A stretch of DNA of 44,327 bases from Nitrososphaerota archaeon (GCA_013288145.1 JABDCJ010000013.1:1-44327); one strand, 5' to 3'; positions 6,884 to 16,411 are shown, counted from the first letter of the stretch. The notes: a model not told the origin generated them from the sequence alone. Numbers and translations are program-made.

Positions 6884-7750
6884 ATGCAAACGAACGATTC
6901 TCTCGGAAAAATGCAAACTAAACCCAGCAAGTTACCAGTTATTGCCCTAACGGTTGTCGTAATCCTTCTTGCTGCAGGATTTGGATATTATTACATGCAG
7001 ACTTCGTCGCAAATTTCAAATCTTAACAATCAGGACACCGCTTTGAAAGGCGAGCTGACCACGGCGAACAATAACTACTCTACAGTTCAATCTCAGCTGG
7101 TAACCGATGGTGATAAGATCAGCGCTCTAAATTCCAATGTTACTGCTCTCGAGGCAAAGATCTCCACCGACGAGGATCAGATTTCCACAGATCGGTCTCA
7201 AGTAAATATACTACAGAGCAAGGTTGCTTCTGACAACACTTCAATTTCATCGCTTTCGACTCAGAACACGGCGAACGTCGCACTGATCTCGATGCTAAAA
7301 TCAAACGTTACGAGTTCTCAGAGCGCCATTTCATCGCTGAATTTACAGATATCCGGGCTGAACGGCCAGGTGTCCATGCTCCAGACGAAAGTGCAAAACT
7401 ACACCTCATTATTATCACTCTCAGTTTCGACTTCGGAAATGTCGTCCGTGATGGTCAGCCCAGCCGCTGACAAGGTCACGAATATCGGAACTGGCTTTAC
7501 TGTGAGCGCTCCAGGTTTCGTCCTGATCACCATAGCGGGAGCTTATACTTCAAGCGATGTGATTCTCGGATTAAACAACACCTTGACCACAGTTGCTCAC
7601 AGTCCGTACGCTTGGGAAACGAGTGCGTATTACGTCGGAAACAGTCCGTACACATTGTTGATTGCGGTTCTTCCTGGAACGATTACTCCATACATTCTCA
7701 CCAACGAGACTGGAATTACCCCATCGATTTCCGTGACTTACTACTCCTAG
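6884..7750 (+). CDS. Membrane-anchored coiled-coil surface protein
   Basis: A 288-residue protein of unknown function. A hydrophobic segment at about residues 20-40 follows a basic N-terminus (KMQTKPSK), fitting a signal anchor. A long heptad-rich region at about 45-175 has recurrent Ser/Thr/Asn/Gln (ALEAKISTDEDQIS), typical of an extracellular coiled coil. The last 110 residues are beta-rich and hydrophobic (GFTVSAPGFVLITIAGAYT), suggesting a small globular head. Several NxS/T sequons support glycosylation outside the cell. ATG at 6884 or the ATG ten codons on (6911) could be the start. No neighbour shares its strand closely. Confidence 0.75.
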   Translation: MQTNDSLGKMQTKPSKLPVIALTVVVILLAAGFGYYYMQTSSQISNLNNQDTALKGELTTANNNYSTVQSQLVTDGDKISALNSNVTALEAKISTDEDQISTDRSQVNILQSKVASDNTSISSLSTQNTANVALISMLKSNVTSSQSAISSLNLQISGLNGQVSMLQTKVQNYTSLLSLSVSTSEMSSVMVSPAADKVTNIGTGFTVSAPGFVLITIAGAYTSSDVILGLNNTLTTVAHSPYAWETSAYYVGNSPYTLLIAVLPGTITPYILTNETGITPSISVTYYS

Positions 7751-8024
7751 TTGCGGATCGGATCTTTTCGAAGGAATCAGTTCCAGTTGAATCGCCGTGA
7801 ATCTATCTAATCGCAGGGAAGACGAAATTCCTGTCTAACGACTGTATCCTTTAGTTGAGAAAATCAAATACGCCTGTTTCCAGGTTGCAACTGGAATCTG
7901 GATCCGTGGCCTAACTTGAAATCAGATCTTTTGAAGAATCGCGGGATAATTTGAGACGCTTCTGTAGTCGGTAATAGGTTCACAGGGATGAACGGAACCA
8001 ATTAGATTTATTTCAAAAGGAAGG

Positions 8025-8141
8025 GTGCCAGCACCGCCACCTCACGAGGGCTCACGCACCTCACTAATATGACGGCGACATGCGGTTTGACTTCTGGGTT
8101 CGGAATGAGACCAGGTCGAGCCCGCACGCTATGGCCGGCTG
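8025..8141 (-). rRNA. 5S ribosomal RNA
   Basis: Reading the minus strand, GCCGGCCATAGCG near the 5' end is followed by the conserved loop ACCTGGTCTCATTCCGAA and by CAGAAGTCAAACC. This matches the universally conserved 5S core. Helix I forms between 8134-8139 and 8027-8032 (GCCGGC with GCTGGC, one wobble). Exact ends are uncertain by a few bases. It lies about 28 bp downstream of the glycosylase gene on the same strand, with no 16S or 23S nearby; unlinked 5S genes are usual in Thaumarchaeota and Crenarchaeota. Confidence 0.88.
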
Positions 8142-8168
8142 AGCAAATCCTTCGTAGACTCTGGTAGA

Positions 8169-8819
8169 TTAACTTTCCCGTATCCCACGAACTTTGCTCG
8201 AGGGTCCCCCAGACACATGAGGACTCGAGGTCGAAAAGAACCTCCATCTTCTGTCAATCGCTACTCTAATGCCAATTCTCTTGGAAGTAGATACCCGGAG
8301 GTTGAGATCCGAACTTTCTACTCGAATCGCTGAATCTGTTCGAGTAATATCAATTCCATTCTGTGATTTGTCTATTCCAAAAGCCTGGCAGAGTTTTCCC
8401 GGCCCGCTCGCGAGTTGAGTGATAAGAGTAGTTTTCCTCTGTCGCTCCATAAAATTGATACCAGTAAGCGGCTCGGCTGCCCTGATCAGGATCGCGGATG
8501 CCTTGCCGAATTTAGAACTCGTCACGAAATTTAGGCAGTAATGAAATCCGTAAGTGAAGTAAACGTAGGCATGACCAGCTTCTCCAAACATCACTTCGTT
8601 GCGTCGCGTTTTGCCCCGGAATGAGTGACTGGCCGGGTCTCGATTGCCTCCGTAAGCTTCGGCCTCAACTATTGTTCCCGACAGCTCTTTACCGTTTTCG
8701 AAAGTTCGGATGAGCTTCTTACCGATTATCTCCCTTCCAACAATGAGCGGGCTCCGATCATAGAATGATCTTGGCAGAACATCACTCAACGAGAATTCGA
8801 CAATAATACTCTTGGTCAT
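8169..8819 (-). CDS. mpg: 3-methyladenine DNA glycosylase (AAG/MPG family)
   Basis: Base-excision repair enzyme removing alkylated purines. Family landmarks in the 216 residues: an N-terminal SFYDRSPLIVGREIIGKKLIR segment, the catalytic region GTIVEAEAYGG with its Glu, and SHSFRGKTRRNEVMFG. These are followed by GHAYVYFTYGFHYCLNFV, ASGPGKLCQAFGI and the C-terminal RIGIRVAIDRRWRFF. The ATG at 8819 puts about 15 residues before the domain. The 5S rRNA gene follows closely on the same strand. It is divergent from the molybdopterin oxidoreductase gene. Confidence 0.93.
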   Translation of the reverse strand: MTKSIIVEFSLSDVLPRSFYDRSPLIVGREIIGKKLIRTFENGKELSGTIVEAEAYGGNRDPASHSFRGKTRRNEVMFGEAGHAYVYFTYGFHYCLNFVTSSKFGKASAILIRAAEPLTGINFMERQRKTTLITQLASGPGKLCQAFGIDKSQNGIDITRTDSAIRVESSDLNLRVSTSKRIGIRVAIDRRWRFFSTSSPHVSGGPSSKVRGIRES

Positions 8820-9024
8820 TTGTTTTCAAGGTTGTCGAGAAAGCAAAGAGCTGTGTTTCTAGCACGCCCTTGCTCTTCTCGTTGTGGACGAGCCATCGTA
8901 AGGAGTAAACCGTTTCATGCGTTTTTCCAAGTTCGCTCGAAACCCCGGACAATCAGAAACGGGCAAAAAATTGGAACAGATTATCAACAAAACCTAACTA
9001 GCACGGTACACCAAATGTCCCCAC

Positions 9025-9660
9025 ATGTCCGAACAAGACACCCAGCAGAGGAAGCGTCTTCCGCCGGGGCAGATAATGACGCCCGGATGGCCCGTCCTTC
9101 ACGCCGGCTCAGTGCCGTTTGTCGAAAAGGAATCTTGGAGCCTGAGAGTTCATGGAGAGGTCGAAAACGAACTGAACTTGAGTTACGAGCAGCTTCTGAA
9201 CCTGAAAAGAACCGAGCAGACTTGTGATATTCATTGCGTAACAAGCTGGAGCAAGTTTGACGTAAAGTGGGAAGGGGTTCGCTTCAAGGATCTGATGGAG
9301 ATTGCAAAGCCCACCTCGAAGGCTCATTTTGCAATTTTTGAATGCGAGCACGGATTCACGACGAACCTTCCATTAGAGCCTCTTTACGATGACGACGTGA
9401 TGGTTGCTTTCCGCGCGCAGGGTGAAGAACTTCCACCGGAACACGGGGGCCCGGTCCGAATGCTCGTCCCGAAAAGGTACTTTTACAAGTCAGCCAAGTG
9501 GCTCAAGGGGATAAAACTGAGTGAATTCGACGAACCCGGTTTCTGGGAAATCCGGGGCTACTCAAATAGCGCCGATCCTTGGAGGCAGGAACGCTACGCT
9601 GGTCTTTCATACGTGGACATTGTAAAAAACCGATTGAAAGCTTACGGCAGGAAGAAGTAA
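9025..9660 (+). CDS. Sulfite-oxidase-like molybdopterin oxidoreductase
   Basis: A 211-residue protein containing only the molybdopterin-binding domain of the sulfite oxidase/MsrP superfamily. The molybdenum-ligand cysteine is Cys71 in TCDIHCVTSWSKFDVKWEGV. Further family blocks are EHGGPVRMLVPKRYFYKSAKW and the terminal EIRGYSNSADPWRQERY. No Tat signal or membrane segment is seen, so a cytoplasmic enzyme is likely, unlike bacterial MsrP. Substrate is unknown; sulfite or a sulfoxide is possible by family. The stop is 2 bp from the convergent asparagine synthetase stop. Confidence 0.88.
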   Translation: MSEQDTQQRKRLPPGQIMTPGWPVLHAGSVPFVEKESWSLRVHGEVENELNLSYEQLLNLKRTEQTCDIHCVTSWSKFDVKWEGVRFKDLMEIAKPTSKAHFAIFECEHGFTTNLPLEPLYDDDVMVAFRAQGEELPPEHGGPVRMLVPKRYFYKSAKWLKGIKLSEFDEPGFWEIRGYSNSADPWRQERYAGLSYVDIVKNRLKAYGRKK

Positions 9661-9661
9661 T

Positions 9662-11503
9662 CTAGCCGGCTACGTGGGGCACGGCTTCTCCCAGCTTCTG
9701 CCATTCTCCATTGACAAAAATTCCATACCATACGTGGAACGCATAGATGTGCCATAACAGCGAAACGATGCTGTACGATTCGCCCGCTTTCGGAATAAGG
9801 CTCTTCAACTCGTTTACATCAAAGTATTGACGGACTGTTTCAGAGTCTGAAATCGTCTTTCTGATCTCATCGCCGAGCTCGCCCGACCACCATTTCACAA
9901 TGTTAAGACTAAAACCCTGCTTCGGTTTACGAAATGACTCCTCCGGGAGTGTGCCCTTCATCGCTTTCCTCAGCAGTACCTTTCCCACGCTGTCCTCGTG
10001 ATTGAAGCGATACTCCACGGGTGACATCAGGTCGATTAGCTGATTGTCTAACAGGGGAACGCGGTTCTCGAGTGAATGAGCCATACACATCGCATCGTCG
10101 ATAGAAAGAAAATCGTCAACGAGTTTTGTCCTAAACTCTGCGTGTACAGTCTGTTGGACGAACAGATCCGAGTCGGTGAAAAACTCCTTCTCTATTCTAT
10201 TGTGAAGATTTTCTCTATACTCGGAAATGTTATTCTTGAAAACGTGGTCATCCAGCGATCCAAACACAGGCGATATGGTAGTAAGGTAAGTCTTTGCCCT
10301 GTCGCCTAGGCTCGACAGAACTTTCTTTCTCTTTCCACCCGCAAAAGCAGATAGTATGGAGGCAGCCGGTATTTTCATCAACCTCTGCGCTTGCTGAAAT
10401 GCAATATACCGAGAAGAAGTAGGATATCCAAAGAATAGCTCATCTCCTCCGAGACCGCTGAGGCAGACTTTCACATGCTTCCGGGCAAACTCATCAACGA
10501 ACCAGCTGTAAGTGTTTAACTTTGGCTGCTCGGAGTGCCATATCATCCGAGGATACAGGTCCAGAGAAGCCCTGTCCGTGATCGTGAAACCGTAATGTTC
10601 TGTCCCAAAGTATTCTGCCACTCTTTTTGCATCCTCTAATTCGTCATCATCGTGACCGAAACCCATGCAGAAAGTCTTCAGTTTGTGAGGGTAATGCTTG
10701 CTCGCAAAGGCTACAACGGTTGAAGTGTCAAGCCCGCCGGAAAGGTATGAGCCCACTTCGACATCGGAAATAAGCTGTCGCTTAACGGACTGCTCTAATG
10801 CATCCTTTACATCTTTGACGTCGGGGCAAAAATTAGGTCTTGTTTTCGGCGGCGACCAGAATGCCACGCTTTCCCCGGTCGCAGAATCAAAATAGTGTCC
10901 AGGAAGCAGTTTGAAAACGCCCGAGAAAAGTGTGCGCTCAAACGGTATGTAGTATAGTGAGACAAGATCGTAGAGGCCCTCGGTGTCTACCTTAGCTGGG
11001 ACTTCTGGATGCGCGAGTATTCCCTTGACCTCGCTGCAGAAGACTAGATCGCCGCTCTTCGTTCTCGAATAATACAATGGCTTTATTCCAGCTCGATCCC
11101 TTGCAAGTACCAGTCTCTTTTGCTTGAGATCCCAAAGGGCTATTGCAAACATCCCATTGAGCATAGCGAAGACTTTCGGGCCGTATTCTTCGAAACCGTG
11201 CAGTATAACTTCAGTATCTGCCCTTGTCTTGAACTTGTGACCCCTTTTTTGCAGATCATCTTTCAGTTCTGGAAAATTGTATATCTCTCCATTGAAGACT
11301 ATGACCAGACTCTCGTCTTCATTGAAGATCGGCTGGTGACCTCCTTCCAGGTCGATAATACTCAACCTGTTAGAAAAAAGGCCGACTCCCTTATCGATGT
11401 ATTCGCCGTGATCGTCTGGACCCCGATGTCGGATTAGATCCGACATTTTCTTGATCAATCCATAATCCGAATGAATCCCGATGCAACCGCCGATACCACA
11501 CAT
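9662..11503 (-). CDS. asnB: Asparagine synthetase, glutamine-hydrolysing
   Basis: Makes asparagine from aspartate, glutamine and ATP. The 613 residues comprise an N-terminal class II glutaminase domain and a C-terminal synthetase domain. The glutaminase domain has nucleophile Cys2 (MCGIGGC), RHRGPDDHG and FNGEIYNF. The synthetase domain has the PP-loop SGGLDTS near residue 258 and LSGLGGDELFFGY. The terminal region is complete. Related enzymes amidate cell-surface sugars, but the full-length AsnB layout favours free asparagine. It is monocistronic and divergent from the trpS-pheST operon. Confidence 0.93.
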   Translation of the reverse strand: MCGIGGCIGIHSDYGLIKKMSDLIRHRGPDDHGEYIDKGVGLFSNRLSIIDLEGGHQPIFNEDESLVIVFNGEIYNFPELKDDLQKRGHKFKTRADTEVILHGFEEYGPKVFAMLNGMFAIALWDLKQKRLVLARDRAGIKPLYYSRTKSGDLVFCSEVKGILAHPEVPAKVDTEGLYDLVSLYYIPFERTLFSGVFKLLPGHYFDSATGESVAFWSPPKTRPNFCPDVKDVKDALEQSVKRQLISDVEVGSYLSGGLDTSTVVAFASKHYPHKLKTFCMGFGHDDDELEDAKRVAEYFGTEHYGFTITDRASLDLYPRMIWHSEQPKLNTYSWFVDEFARKHVKVCLSGLGGDELFFGYPTSSRYIAFQQAQRLMKIPAASILSAFAGGKRKKVLSSLGDRAKTYLTTISPVFGSLDDHVFKNNISEYRENLHNRIEKEFFTDSDLFVQQTVHAEFRTKLVDDFLSIDDAMCMAHSLENRVPLLDNQLIDLMSPVEYRFNHEDSVGKVLLRKAMKGTLPEESFRKPKQGFSLNIVKWWSGELGDEIRKTISDSETVRQYFDVNELKSLIPKAGESYSIVSLLWHIYAFHVWYGIFVNGEWQKLGEAVPHVAG

Positions 11504-11774
11504 TTTTCAAAATCCTCAAGTTGCTACTGGTTAACGTCAAGGGAGTCAATCGGGAATACAAGCTAAATTATGTTTTGTTTGCTTTCCAATTTCGTTAAAT
11601 TGAGTTGTCTCACAATCATTTCCGGGAAGGTTTTTCTACGTGAAAGATAGAGGCTCCTCATCAGCTTCGAGTTTCGCGATTACCGGTTGTGCTATTCTTA
11701 CACCTTCCCAAACTTTTGGTAGGACTTTTTCACGAACTATGTTTTGAGGGTACAATTGGAGAAAAGAGATTTTC

Positions 11775-12998
11775 TTGGTTTCAGAAGAAAATGGGAAAGA
11801 GGACAAGGAGAAGGACGACGATCCAGAAAAGCCAGATGATTTCGTCGTTACTCCTTGGGCGGTAAAGGGAGACGTCGATTACGATAAACTCGTTGAACAG
11901 TTTGGTACTTCACCTATAACACCTGAAATTATTGAAACGTTTCACCGACTCACTGGAGAAATCCACCCGTTCTTGCGGAGGCGGATCTTCTATTCGCACA
12001 GGGACCTCGATGATATTCTTCGGCGTTACGAAAACGGGGAGCAATTCTTTCTTTACACCGGCAGAGGCCCATCGGGTGGAGTTCATCTCGGACACCTGAT
12101 TCCCTGGATATTCACAAAATATCTTCAGGACAAGTTCGGGGCGGAGCTTTACTTTCAGATGACTGATGACGAGAAATATTTCAATTCCGACAAACTTTCC
12201 CTTGAAAAAACCGCCGATCTTGCTGAGGAAAATACTTTAGATCTCATTGCAATCGGATTTGACCCGAAAAAGACCTTCGTTTTCACAGATACAGGCTACA
12301 TGGAGACGATGTATGGAATCGCCGCCAAGATCGCAAAGCACACTACTTTCAGTACCGCAAAGGCAGTCTTTGGATTTGAGAATAGTACTCCGATTGGCAT
12401 GATCTTCTTTCCCGCAATTCAGGCGGCTACCTGTTTTCTTCCATCGGTTTTGAAGGGGTACAACATTCCATGCCTTATCCCCGCCGCGATAGACCAGGAT
12501 CCTTACTGGAGGGGAATCGCCCGTGAGGTTGCGCCAAAATTGGGTTTCTATAAGCCTGCCCAGATTCACTCAAAATTCATACCTGGTTTAGGGCAAAGTG
12601 GAAAAATGAGCGCCAGTCAGCCCGAAACCGCGATCTTCACGACTGATCCTCTGGACGTGGTTGAAAAGAAGGTGAAATCATCTTTTACGGGCGGAAGAGA
12701 CACCCTTGAAGAACAACGACTGCTCGGCGGCCAGGCGGACATTTGCCCTGTTTATCATTACTATTACTACCTATTCGAGCCTGATGACAGCGAACTAAAA
12801 CGGATCTACGATGACTGTGTTACGGGTCAGCTGCTCTGCGGCGATTGCAAGATGATGCTAGCTTCAAGGGTCAAGAGATTCATTTCTGCGCATGCCAAGA
12901 AAAGAGAAGAAGCTCGTAATCATGTTGATGAGTTCATCATTCAAGATGTAAGCGGAGGACTCACCAAACGATCGGAAATGAGGAGAAAGAATAATTGA
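11775..12998 (+). CDS. trpS: Tryptophanyl-tRNA synthetase, archaeal/eukaryotic type
   Basis: Class I aminoacyl-tRNA synthetase charging tRNA-Trp. The 407-residue protein has the HIGH-equivalent TGRGPSGGVHLGH at residues 95-107 and KMSAS at 277-281. The first 22 residues are highly acidic and lysine-rich, probably a disordered tail. TTG at 11775 is the only possible start, since the next in-frame Met is at about residue 129, beyond the catalytic motif. Its stop overlaps the pheS start (TTGA), so translation of pheS is likely coupled. Its tRNA substrate gene lies at 2799-3019. Confidence 0.95.
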   Translation: MVSEENGKEDKEKDDDPEKPDDFVVTPWAVKGDVDYDKLVEQFGTSPITPEIIETFHRLTGEIHPFLRRRIFYSHRDLDDILRRYENGEQFFLYTGRGPSGGVHLGHLIPWIFTKYLQDKFGAELYFQMTDDEKYFNSDKLSLEKTADLAEENTLDLIAIGFDPKKTFVFTDTGYMETMYGIAAKIAKHTTFSTAKAVFGFENSTPIGMIFFPAIQAATCFLPSVLKGYNIPCLIPAAIDQDPYWRGIAREVAPKLGFYKPAQIHSKFIPGLGQSGKMSASQPETAIFTTDPLDVVEKKVKSSFTGGRDTLEEQRLLGGQADICPVYHYYYYLFEPDDSELKRIYDDCVTGQLLCGDCKMMLASRVKRFISAHAKKREEARNHVDEFIIQDVSGGLTKRSEMRRKNN

Positions 12999-14497
12999 GT
13001 CAATCCGCTCCTCTTCACCCAATCGAAAAGAAGATCCTCAGGACTCTTTCATCGGAGCAGTCTGAGGACCTCCAAGACTTGGCGAAACGCTCCGGCCTGG
13101 CGATTGATCAGGTGCGACGAGGGATCGAATGGCTAAAGGCAAAGAATCTGATCTCTGTGGAGGAAAGCGAAAATGAGACTTTATCGCTCGGTGAATATGG
13201 TTTGCGAGCAATTGAAGTCGGGCTCCCTGAGCGGCGCCTCGTCAACTCCGTTAAGAAATCAGGCGGAACCGAGCAAATCGGAAAGGTATCGAAGGAGCTC
13301 GGAGATGAATTTGCAATTGGACTTGGGATAGCAAAAAAGAATGGTTGGGTAGGAGTGGAAGGGGGAAAACTCCATCTCGGAAGAGAATTTGAGAACAGGG
13401 AACCAGAGGAAGATATTCTCGAGAAATTGGCGGGAGAAAAATACCTAAACAAAAACGAGCTTTCGACCGACGAAATCAAGGTTATTTCAACCTTAAGGAA
13501 AAGACAAGAAGGATTCCTTAAAGAGACGCGGGAGAAAACAATACGCGTTGCCCTAACTCAAGCTGGGCTAGCTACTTCAAAAACACTCGTCTTTGATGAG
13601 ATCGACGAGATAACTCCCGAAGTTTTGCGAAGTGGAAGCTGGAAAAATCGTCCTTTAAGAGCTATAGACGTAACCTCTCCCGCTCCAACCGTATATCCCG
13701 GCAGGAGACACCCCATGCGACTATTCATGGACGAGGTCCGAGAAACATTTCTTTCTCTTGGCTTCGAAGAGATTTACGGTCCCATGTCACAGAGTGCACT
13801 TTGGAACTTTGATGCCCTCTTTATTCCACAGCAGCATCCCGCGCGTGAGATGCAGGACACGTTCTACCTTTCAAAAACCAAAGCGCGGTTGGACCGGTTC
13901 GAGAATGAAATTAGGGCAATAAAGAGCGCGCATGAATCCGGAGCCGAGACTGGCTCCCGCGGGTGGCGCTACCCGTGGAGCGTCGACGATGCCTCTCGTG
14001 TTGTCCTCAGGACCCATACGACGGCAGTTACCATTTCTTATCTTGCCGAAAAGAAGCCCGAGGAAGCAAGAGTTTTTTCGGTGGGGCGCGTTTTTCGAAA
14101 TGAGAAATCAAACTATAAGCATAATCCGGAGTTTTACCAGATAGAAGGTGTAATGGTCGGAGAAAAGCTGAATGTTAGGAATCTCATTTACATAATGACA
14201 AAGTTTTATTCCAAACTTGGTTTCAACGAAATTAAATTCTGGCCGACATTTTTCCCTTACACCGAGCCTTCTCTCCAAACGATGGCTTACCTGAAAGAAG
14301 AGGGCAGATGGATGGAGCTAGGAGGAATGGGACCTTTCAGACCTGAAGTTACGCTACCGCTCGGGGTAAAGAACCCCGTCCTTGCTTGGGGTCTAAGTCT
14401 CGATAGGCTAGTCATGTTGCGTTATCATGTCGATGACATTCGGCAACTATTCGGCTCAAATATCGGATGGTTACGCAAGCTGAAAGTCACGAATTAG
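12995..14497 (+). CDS. pheS: Phenylalanyl-tRNA synthetase alpha subunit
   Basis: Catalytic subunit of the alpha2-beta2 class II enzyme. The 500 residues begin with winged-helix repeats (about 1-160) that contact tRNA in archaeal/eukaryotic PheRS. A linker containing VTSPAPTVYPGRRHPMRLFMDEVR leads into the catalytic core. Motif 2 reads VFSVGRVFRNEKSNYKHNPEFY and motif 3 GLSLDRLVMLRY. The TTG start overlaps the trpS stop by four bases. The stop TAG is part of the TAGGAG that forms the ribosome-binding site of pheT. Confidence 0.95.
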   Translation: MSQSAPLHPIEKKILRTLSSEQSEDLQDLAKRSGLAIDQVRRGIEWLKAKNLISVEESENETLSLGEYGLRAIEVGLPERRLVNSVKKSGGTEQIGKVSKELGDEFAIGLGIAKKNGWVGVEGGKLHLGREFENREPEEDILEKLAGEKYLNKNELSTDEIKVISTLRKRQEGFLKETREKTIRVALTQAGLATSKTLVFDEIDEITPEVLRSGSWKNRPLRAIDVTSPAPTVYPGRRHPMRLFMDEVRETFLSLGFEEIYGPMSQSALWNFDALFIPQQHPAREMQDTFYLSKTKARLDRFENEIRAIKSAHESGAETGSRGWRYPWSVDDASRVVLRTHTTAVTISYLAEKKPEEARVFSVGRVFRNEKSNYKHNPEFYQIEGVMVGEKLNVRNLIYIMTKFYSKLGFNEIKFWPTFFPYTEPSLQTMAYLKEEGRWMELGGMGPFRPEVTLPLGVKNPVLAWGLSLDRLVMLRYHVDDIRQLFGSNIGWLRKLKVTN

Positions 14498-14508
14498 GAG
14501 AAATTCCA

Positions 14509-16164
14509 TTGCCAGTCATAGAACTTTCGCTAGCCAGATTGGGAGAATTCTGCAAAAACAAGGCATCGGAAAAAAAGATCCTCGAAACACTGCCATTTCT
14601 TGGATTGGACATCGAGGACCAGACCGGTGATTTCGTCAGACTGGAGTACAGTCCTAATCGTCCTGATTTTTCTAGCGAGGCCGGAATCGCAAGATCTCTC
14701 ATTGGTCTTCTCGGAATTGAAATAGGACTTCCCAAGTATTCGTTTCAAAAGAGCGATTTTGAGATCGTGATCTCTGGAAAGGAGATCGAAAGAGTACGAC
14801 CTTTCATACGCGGAATGTACGCAGAAATTCCGGTTACTGATGAGCTGATCAAGCAGCTCATTGCCATGCAGGAAGATCTCCACAATGGAATCGGAAGGAG
14901 GAGATCCAAAGTCGCAATTGGAATTCACAATGCTGCGGTGATTTCACGCTCAATAAAGTACTATGGAGTTGCTGATGAAAGCTTCTCGTTTGTGCCCTTG
15001 GGATCTTCTAAAAGGCAATCTGTCCGGGAAATACTGTCCTCGACAGATCAAGGGAGTTCCTACGGGAAACTCGTCTCAAAGGCCTTCCCTATGCTGGAAG
15101 ATTCTAATGGAAACGTACTTTCAATGCCTCCAATAATAAATGGAGATCTAACCCGGCTTGACCCAGGAATATCAAAGCTATTCGTTGATATTACGGGGAC
15201 CGATGATTATGCGGTTGATGCTTCCACTGCGATAATTGCTTCGATGCTCTCTGACAATGGTGGTAGAGTCTTTCAAGTAAAGATCTCCAATCCGAAAGGA
15301 GACGTATCATGGGTTCCCGACATGTCGCCGAGGCAGATGGCTTTTGATTTGAAACTATCAAACGAAATACTCGGCTTTGATTTCGACGAAACCAAATCGC
15401 GGGGAGCGCTCCAAAACAGTAGACTCGACCTTGAAGGAAGGGACGCCCTAATTCCAAGATTTCGAAGTGATATCATTCACCCCATTGATCTCGCGGAGGA
15501 AGTCGCACTCGGCTATGGTCTGTGGAGGATGACGCCTCAGGTAATTTCTTCCTCTTTAGTAGGATCTCTCAATCCGAGACTCAAGAGAATTGATTCAGTA
15601 ATAGAAGTACTCGTTGGGATGGAATTTACTGAGGTGTGGAATTTGTCTTTGTCACCTCGCGAACTAGTGCAGCACTGTGCGTCAGAGCCCTTAAGGGTCG
15701 ATGATTCAAAGTCCCAAAGCTTTGAATTTCTTCGCTGCGACATAATTTCCTCGTTACTACGGGTTCTGGGAGGTTCGTCTCACGAAGAGTACCCGCAGAA
15801 GATTTTCGAGGAAGCTCCTACTTTTTCTAGATCCGTCGATGCCATATCCGGAATTTCTGAAGAGGAGCATGTTGCAGCTTTGATGGCAGACTCTGGCGCC
15901 CGGTACAGCCAGATTCGATCAAGGCTTGATGCTTTGTTTCGAATAATCTTGCCGGAGGGCCTCTCCGTTAGATTGGATTCGGAAACGAGCCCCGGAGAAC
16001 TCTTCGCCGACGGACGAGTTGCGTCCATAGTTTTGGTAAATGGAGCTATCGAAGAGAGAGTGGGAGCAGTCGGCGAAATATCACCTTCAACTCTAGAAAG
16101 GTTTGGAATATCGGTTCCGGTTGCAGGTTTTGAACTGAACCTAGAGCCGATTCTAAAAGGCTAA
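14509..16164 (+). CDS. pheT: Phenylalanyl-tRNA synthetase beta subunit
   Basis: Structural and editing partner of PheS. I place the start at TTG 14509 (551 residues) rather than the upstream ATG at 14467. AGGAG at 14496-14500 lies eight bases before the TTG, and the following LPVIELSLARLGEFC matches the usual archaeal PheT N-terminus. Visible blocks are VRLEYSPNRPDFSSEAGIARSL, an editing-type domain (about 80-270), VDITGTDDYAVDAST and the B5-like NEILGFDFDE. The catalytic-like domain contains EVWNLSLSP. It is the last gene of the trpS-pheS-pheT operon. Confidence 0.94.
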   Translation: MPVIELSLARLGEFCKNKASEKKILETLPFLGLDIEDQTGDFVRLEYSPNRPDFSSEAGIARSLIGLLGIEIGLPKYSFQKSDFEIVISGKEIERVRPFIRGMYAEIPVTDELIKQLIAMQEDLHNGIGRRRSKVAIGIHNAAVISRSIKYYGVADESFSFVPLGSSKRQSVREILSSTDQGSSYGKLVSKAFPMLEDSNGNVLSMPPIINGDLTRLDPGISKLFVDITGTDDYAVDASTAIIASMLSDNGGRVFQVKISNPKGDVSWVPDMSPRQMAFDLKLSNEILGFDFDETKSRGALQNSRLDLEGRDALIPRFRSDIIHPIDLAEEVALGYGLWRMTPQVISSSLVGSLNPRLKRIDSVIEVLVGMEFTEVWNLSLSPRELVQHCASEPLRVDDSKSQSFEFLRCDIISSLLRVLGGSSHEEYPQKIFEEAPTFSRSVDAISGISEEEHVAALMADSGARYSQIRSRLDALFRIILPEGLSVRLDSETSPGELFADGRVASIVLVNGAIEERVGAVGEISPSTLERFGISVPVAGFELNLEPILKG

Positions 16165-16329
16165 ATGGTTAAACCGAGTATTCTAGGCTTTACCGGAGAC
16201 AAAGGGAGCCCGCGGTCAATCTCTGCAAAGATTCGCGTCGACGGCCTTGTCCGATCAGTGAGGAACGGGGTTTACCCAGACGTGAAACAGACTGCAACAG
16301 AACTTTCTTTTCTCTGGTGCCCCGGATAA
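16165..16329 (+). CDS. Candidate 54-residue hypothetical protein after pheT
   Basis: ATG follows the pheT TAA directly with zero spacing and the frame runs 54 codons (MVKPSILGFTGDKG... ending SFLWCPG). The placement suggests translational coupling, but no domain, Shine-Dalgarno or family is recognised. The last codons fall in the GTGCCCCGG arm of an inverted repeat. It could equally be a chance frame or a decayed gene end. Confidence 0.3.
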   Translation: MVKPSILGFTGDKGSPRSISAKIRVDGLVRSVRNGVYPDVKQTATELSFLWCPG

Positions 16330-16398
16330 AGAGCTAGTGAAAGGTATAAAGCTACGATAGCTTTCCTCCGATGATCTCCAGCGTCAGAGCCGGGGCAC
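16317..16398. repeat. Inverted repeat with internal hairpin
   Basis: Outer arms are GTGCCCCGG (16317-16325) and CCGGGGCAC (16390-16398). Inside is a perfect 7-bp hairpin, AAAGCTA/TAGCTTT (16348-16364). A similar pair of arms occurs at 17963-17974 and 18182-18190. It could be a structured RNA or terminator after pheT, or a small non-autonomous mobile element. Confidence 0.55.
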
Positions 16399-16411
16399 AT
16401 TCCTTCTTTTT
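16385..16411. repeat. Direct repeat left of phosphotriesterase gene
   Basis: CAGAGCCGGGGCACATT followed by a pyrimidine tract ending in a T run. It is nearly identical to 18177-18204 in the same orientation. Confidence 0.6.

Noticed and set aside
8008..8247. Minus-strand open frame of 79 codons
   Set aside because: Covers the 5S rRNA and the glycosylase C-terminus in another frame; both are better supported.
13108..13479. 123-codon minus-strand frame
   Set aside because: Antisense to pheS; Ser/Phe/Pro-rich shadow of coding sequence.
14467..14508. Upstream ATG of pheT (42 bp earlier)
   Set aside because: It lies inside pheS without a ribosome-binding site, while TTG 14509 has AGGAG at good spacing and fits the family N-terminus.
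16317..16402. Possible tRNA-like RNA after pheT
   Set aside because: A 9-bp closing stem and an internal hairpin are present, but there is no T-loop consensus or anticodon arm; kept only as an inverted repeat.
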